A stretch of DNA of 64,000 nucleotides, taken from Geodermatophilus sp. DSM 45219 (GTDB lineage Bacteria; Actinomycetota; Actinomycetes; Mycobacteriales; Geodermatophilaceae). A program made the position numbers and the translations under genes. The notes beneath the pieces are model-generated. The model saw nothing but the letters and a program-made list of their open reading frames with translations, ran no database searches and was not told where the DNA came from. Shown here piece by piece: positions 61,100 to 64,000 of this stretch; position 1 is the stretch's first letter, and the number at the start of each line of letters is the position of its first letter. The DNA lies in the NCBI RefSeq assembly GCF_900104025.1, contig NZ_FNIQ01000004.1, forward strand, positions 496,001 through 560,000. Direction: 5' to 3'.

Positions 61100-61666
61100 G
61101 TGCGCCACCTCCGCGCAACCGCCGCCGTTGCCCCGCTGCTGGCCCTGGCCGCCTGCGCCTCCCCGGCCTCCGGGGCGGCTCCGCAGGCGGCCGCCGTCGC
61201 GCAGCCCGTGTCGGTCGCGCAGCCGCAGGACGACGGCACCTCCTGCACCGGCCCCGGCGGCTACCGGGTCGAGCTGCCCCCCGGCTGGTCGACCAACGAC
61301 GCCGGCGTGCTGCCCGCCTGCAGCTGGTTCGGGCCCGGCGAGGTCGTCGTCCCCGAAGCCTCGGACGTCCGGACCGCCCCCGTCACCCTGCAGCTGCTGG
61401 ACGCCCCGCTCGCCGAGGCCGCCGGCCCGGTGCCCGACGAGGTGGCCCGCACGGAGCTGGTGGTGGGCGGGCGCGAGGCCGTGCGGATCGAGCAGGTCAC
61501 CACGCTGGGGCTGTACCCGGAGGGCACCCGCATCACGACGTGGGCGGTCGACCTCGGCGGGCGCACCCTGCTGGCCGACGCCGTCGAGCTGCCCCGGGTC
61601 GACCACGAGAGCGCGGTGGCGGCCCTCGACGCCATGGTGGAGGGCCTGCAGACCACCGCCGTCTGA
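61100..61666 (+). CDS. Lipoprotein of unknown function
   Basis: The 188-aa product has a lipobox LALAACASPASG after a basic start. A folded domain with two Cys (TSCTGPGGYRVELPPGWSTN, LPACSWFGPGEVVV) follows and looks like LpqN/LpqT-type secreted domains. GTG at 61100. A small CTGCCC/GGGCAG hairpin (61043-61057) precedes it. Confidence 0.8.
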   Translation: MRHLRATAAVAPLLALAACASPASGAAPQAAAVAQPVSVAQPQDDGTSCTGPGGYRVELPPGWSTNDAGVLPACSWFGPGEVVVPEASDVRTAPVTLQLLDAPLAEAAGPVPDEVARTELVVGGREAVRIEQVTTLGLYPEGTRITTWAVDLGGRTLLADAVELPRVDHESAVAALDAMVEGLQTTAV

Positions 61667-61764
61667 GCCCGGTCCACCGACGCGCCCGCGACTCACCGTT
61701 CCCTGTTCGTCACCCACCTCGTGCACAGTGCTCGTCAGACCGAACGGTGGGACGAGGAGGGGCG

Positions 61765-62625
61765 ATGGACTTCCTGCAGCCGTCGTCGTGGGACGAGGCG
61801 CTCGCGCTGCGGGCCGAGCGGCCCGACGCGCTGCCGATCAGCGGCGGCACCGACGTGATGGTCGAGCTGAACTTCGACCGCCGCCGTCCCGGGGCGCTGC
61901 TGGACCTCACACGGGTCGGCGAGCTCCGGGAGTGGTCGCTCGACGGCGGGACGGTGCGGCTGGGCGCCGGAGTCCCGTACGCGCGGGTGATCACCGAGCT
62001 GGGCGCGCAGCTGCCCGGCCTGGCGATGGCCTCGCGCACCGTCGGCTCGCCGCAGATCCGGGTGCGCGGCACCGTGGGCGGCAACCTCGGGTCGGCGTCC
62101 CCGGCCGGTGACGCGCACCCGCCGCTGCTGGCCGCCGGCGCGGAGGTGGAGGTGGCGTCGGCCGCCAGGGGTCCCCGCCGCGTCCCGGTGGCGGAGTTCT
62201 TCACCGGGGTCAAGCGCAACGCCCTCGAGCCCGACGAGCTGATCGCCGCGGTCCTCGTGCGCACCGCGCGCGGACCGCAGCAGTTCTGCAAGGTCGGCAC
62301 CCGCAACGCGATGGTGATCTCGGTGTCGGCGTTCGCACTCGCCCTGCACCCCGACCGGCAGGCGGTCGGCACCGGCATCGGGTCGGCCGCACCCACCCCG
62401 CGGCGCGCTCCCGAGGCCGAGGAGTTCCTCGCCGGCGCGCTGGACTGGGCCGCCCGCAGCCCGCTGCCCGACGGCCTGGCGCGGGCCTTCGGCGAGCGGG
62501 TCGCCGCCGCGGCCTCGCCGATCGACGACGTCCGGGGGACGGCGGCCTACCGGCGGCACTCGCTCGCGGTGCTGGCCCGCCGCGCCGTCACCTGGGCCTG
62601 GGACGACCTGAGGAGGGCCGCCTGA
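61765..62625 (+). CDS. Xanthine-dehydrogenase-type FAD subunit (CoxM)
   Basis: The 286-aa protein opens MDFLQPSSWDEALALRAERP and has PISGGTDVMVELNFDRRRPG (FAD), ASRTVGSPQIRVRGTVGGNL and SPAGDAHPPLLA. It is the FAD subunit of a molybdenum hydroxylase (xanthine, nicotinate or CO type). GAGGAGGGG precedes the ATG. It is the first gene of the operon. Confidence 0.93.
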   Translation: MDFLQPSSWDEALALRAERPDALPISGGTDVMVELNFDRRRPGALLDLTRVGELREWSLDGGTVRLGAGVPYARVITELGAQLPGLAMASRTVGSPQIRVRGTVGGNLGSASPAGDAHPPLLAAGAEVEVASAARGPRRVPVAEFFTGVKRNALEPDELIAAVLVRTARGPQQFCKVGTRNAMVISVSAFALALHPDRQAVGTGIGSAAPTPRRAPEAEEFLAGALDWAARSPLPDGLARAFGERVAAAASPIDDVRGTAAYRRHSLAVLARRAVTWAWDDLRRAA

Positions 62626-63095
62626 TGCGCGTCACCACCACCGTCAACGGCACCGAGCGCACCGCCGACGACGTCTGGCCGGGGGAGAGCCTGCTGTACC
62701 TGCTGCGCGAGCGGCTGGGCCTGCCCGGCGCGAAGAACGCCTGCGAGCAGGGCGAGTGCGGCTCGTGCACCGTCTACCTGGACGGCGAGCCGGTGTGCGC
62801 GTGCCTGGTCGCCGCCGGTCAGGCGATCGGCCGCGAGGTCACCACCGTCGAGGGCCTGGCCGACGGCGAGGCGCTGCACCCGGTGCAGGAGGCCTTCGTC
62901 GACGCCGGCGCCGTGCAGTGCGGGTTCTGCACCCCCGGGCTGGTCGTCGCAGCGCACGACCTGCTGGCCCGCGTGCCGCAGCCGTCGGACCCCGAGATCC
63001 GCGAGGCGCTGGCCGGCAACCTGTGCCGCTGCACCGGCTACGAGAAGATCCTCGACGCCGTCCGGCTCGCGGCCGACCGGCAGGCGACGCGATGA
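62625..63095 (+). CDS. Xanthine-dehydrogenase-type 2Fe-2S subunit (CoxS)
   Basis: The 156-aa protein has the plant-type cluster [20 protein letters not shown] and the second cluster CGFCTPG...NLCRCTGY. It feeds electrons from the molybdenum site to FAD. The ATG overlaps the FAD subunit stop (TGATG). Confidence 0.96.
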   Translation: MRVTTTVNGTERTADDVWPGESLLYLLRERLGLPGAKNACEQGECGSCTVYLDGEPVCACLVAAGQAIGREVTTVEGLADGEALHPVQEAFVDAGAVQCGFCTPGLVVAAHDLLARVPQPSDPEIREALAGNLCRCTGYEKILDAVRLAADRQATR

Positions 63096-64000
63096 CCACC
63101 ACCGAGACCGGGGCCCGGACGACCGGCCGGATCGGCGACAGCGCCCAGCGCCCCGACGGCACGCTCAAGGTCACCGGCGAGTTCGCCTACGCCAGCGACC
63201 TGTGGCACGACGACATGGTCTGGGGCGTCACGCTGCGCAGCCCGCACCCGCACGCCCGCATCCGGCGCATCGACGTCACCGAGGCGCTCACGGTGCCCGG
63301 CGTCAGCGCCGTCCTCACCGCCGACGACGTGCCCGGCGAGAACGCCTACGGCCTCGAGCACGCCGACCAGCCGGTGCTGGCCGGGGAGTTCGTCCGGTTC
63401 GAGGGCGAGCCGGTGGCGCTGGTCGCCGCCGACCACCCGGAGACCGCGCGCCGGGCGGCGGCGCGGATCCGGGTCGACTACGAGGTGCTGCCCGCGCTCA
63501 CCGACGCCCGCCGCGCGCTGGACGACGACGCGCCGCGGGTGCACCCCGGCGGCAACCTGGTCCGCCACCTGCGGCTCCGGCGCGGCGACCCGGCCCCGGT
63601 CGCCCCGGTCGTGGTGAGCCTCGACTTCGAGGTCGGCATGCAGGACCAGGCGTTCCTCGGGCCGGAGTCCGGGCTCGCCGTCCCGGCCGAGGACGGCGGT
63701 GTCGACCTCTACGTCGCCACCCAGTGGCTGCACGTCGACCAGCGGCAGATCTGCCTCGCGCTGGGCATGCCGCCCGAGAAGGTGCGGCTCACGCTGGCCG
63801 GCGTCGGCGGCGCGTTCGGCGGCCGGGAGGACCTCTCGGTGCACGTGCACGCCTGCCTGCTGGCGCTGCGCACCGGCAGGCCGGTGAAGATGAGCTACGG
63901 CCGGGAGGAGTCCTTCTACGGCCACGTGCACCGGCACCCGGCGACGATGACCTACGAGTTCGGCGCGGAGCGCGACGGCACCCTGGTCTACGCGAAGGCC
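63092..64000 (+). CDS. Xanthine-dehydrogenase-type molybdenum subunit, 3' end outside window
   Basis: The first 303 codons of the large subunit: RIGDSAQRPDGTLKVTGEFA, VLTADDVPGENAYG, RFEGEPVALVAADHPETARR, a QDQAFLGPESGLAVPAEDGG segment (similar to the Q-x-xLEPE substrate region) and VRLTLAGVGGAFGGREDLSV (molybdopterin-binding GGxFGG). It overlaps the 2Fe-2S stop by four bases (ATGA). Its catalytic Glu lies beyond the window, so substrate class cannot be judged. Confidence 0.93.
   Translation, partial: MTTTETGARTTGRIGDSAQRPDGTLKVTGEFAYASDLWHDDMVWGVTLRSPHPHARIRRIDVTEALTVPGVSAVLTADDVPGENAYGLEHADQPVLAGEFVRFEGEPVALVAADHPETARRAAARIRVDYEVLPALTDARRALDDDAPRVHPGGNLVRHLRLRRGDPAPVAPVVVSLDFEVGMQDQAFLGPESGLAVPAEDGGVDLYVATQWLHVDQRQICLALGMPPEKVRLTLAGVGGAFGGREDLSVHVHACLLALRTGRPVKMSYGREESFYGHVHRHPATMTYEFGAERDGTLVYAKA

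Overview
The window is 64 kb of very GC-rich DNA with many GTG and some TTG starts, purine-rich Shine-Dalgarno sites and no integrated phage, CRISPR array or tRNA. The gene content points to an actinobacterium, and I infer the Geodermatophilaceae (Blastococcus, Geodermatophilus or Modestobacter type). Reasons are a GlnA2-GlnE pair in actinobacterial order, an F420-type NADP reductase, a DUF222/13E12 HNH gene behind an actinobacterial SOS box, a secretin-less Tad pilus locus and an actinobacterial type A RNase P RNA. The genus is a guess; the phylum is close to certain.

Layout. 1-5.1 kb: the end of a membrane diguanylate cyclase, a TauE/SafE exporter, a DoxX-like protein, a nucleoside deaminase, a PIG-L deacetylase, the RNase P RNA gene rnpB and a RibD/DHFR-like reductase. 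5.1-9 kb is a thinly coded, decayed region: an orphan PASTA protein, an MHS-family carboxylate transporter, a frameshifted CoA-transferase remnant and several tiny ORFs. 9-17.1 kb is a signalling block: a frameshifted PAS-GGDEF-EAL gene, a NarL-type response regulator, a lone receiver protein, a membrane histidine kinase, a SpoIIE/PP2C phosphatase and the AMPylase SelO. 17.1-23.6 kb: a CHRD protein, a thioredoxin-reductase-like flavoprotein, two drug-exporter MFS genes and the SOS-linked HNH gene. 23.8-32.6 kb: a lipoprotein, then the Tad/Flp pilus locus (prepilin peptidase, Flp pilin, TadE, TadG-like, CpaB, CpaE, CpaF, TadB, TadC), almost wholly translationally coupled.

32.6-41.8 kb: a DUF559/AbiEi-type nuclease gene bracketed by two near-identical 59-bp palindromes, a block of small stress-type proteins around a Vms1/baeRF-like gene, a broken thioesterase, a haloacetate-dehalogenase-like hydrolase, a ChaB-like protein, an M24 peptidase, a third GGDEF protein and a cupin. 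41.8-51.2 kb: F420:NADP reductase, glycosyltransferase, PH-domain protein, panB, nadE, slipin, universal stress protein and two regulators. 51.2-59 kb: a compact 55-aa protein-folE-ferredoxin reductase operon, then glnA2, a class I glutamine amidotransferase and glnE. 59-64 kb: a CDGSH protein and a haem-oxygenase-fold diiron enzyme, an SDR, a lipoprotein and the xanthine-dehydrogenase-type operon (FAD, 2Fe-2S and truncated molybdenum subunits).

Common threads are cyclic-di-GMP signalling (three GGDEF proteins, one with EAL) next to a surface pilus, nitrogen control (glnA2/glnE) and stress response. The features I find most worth following are the palindrome-bracketed nuclease gene, the LexA box lying on a predicted leaderless promoter, an 18-bp dyad shared by the response-regulator promoter and the GGDEF-EAL gene, and a 53-bp repeat found at two convergent gene ends.
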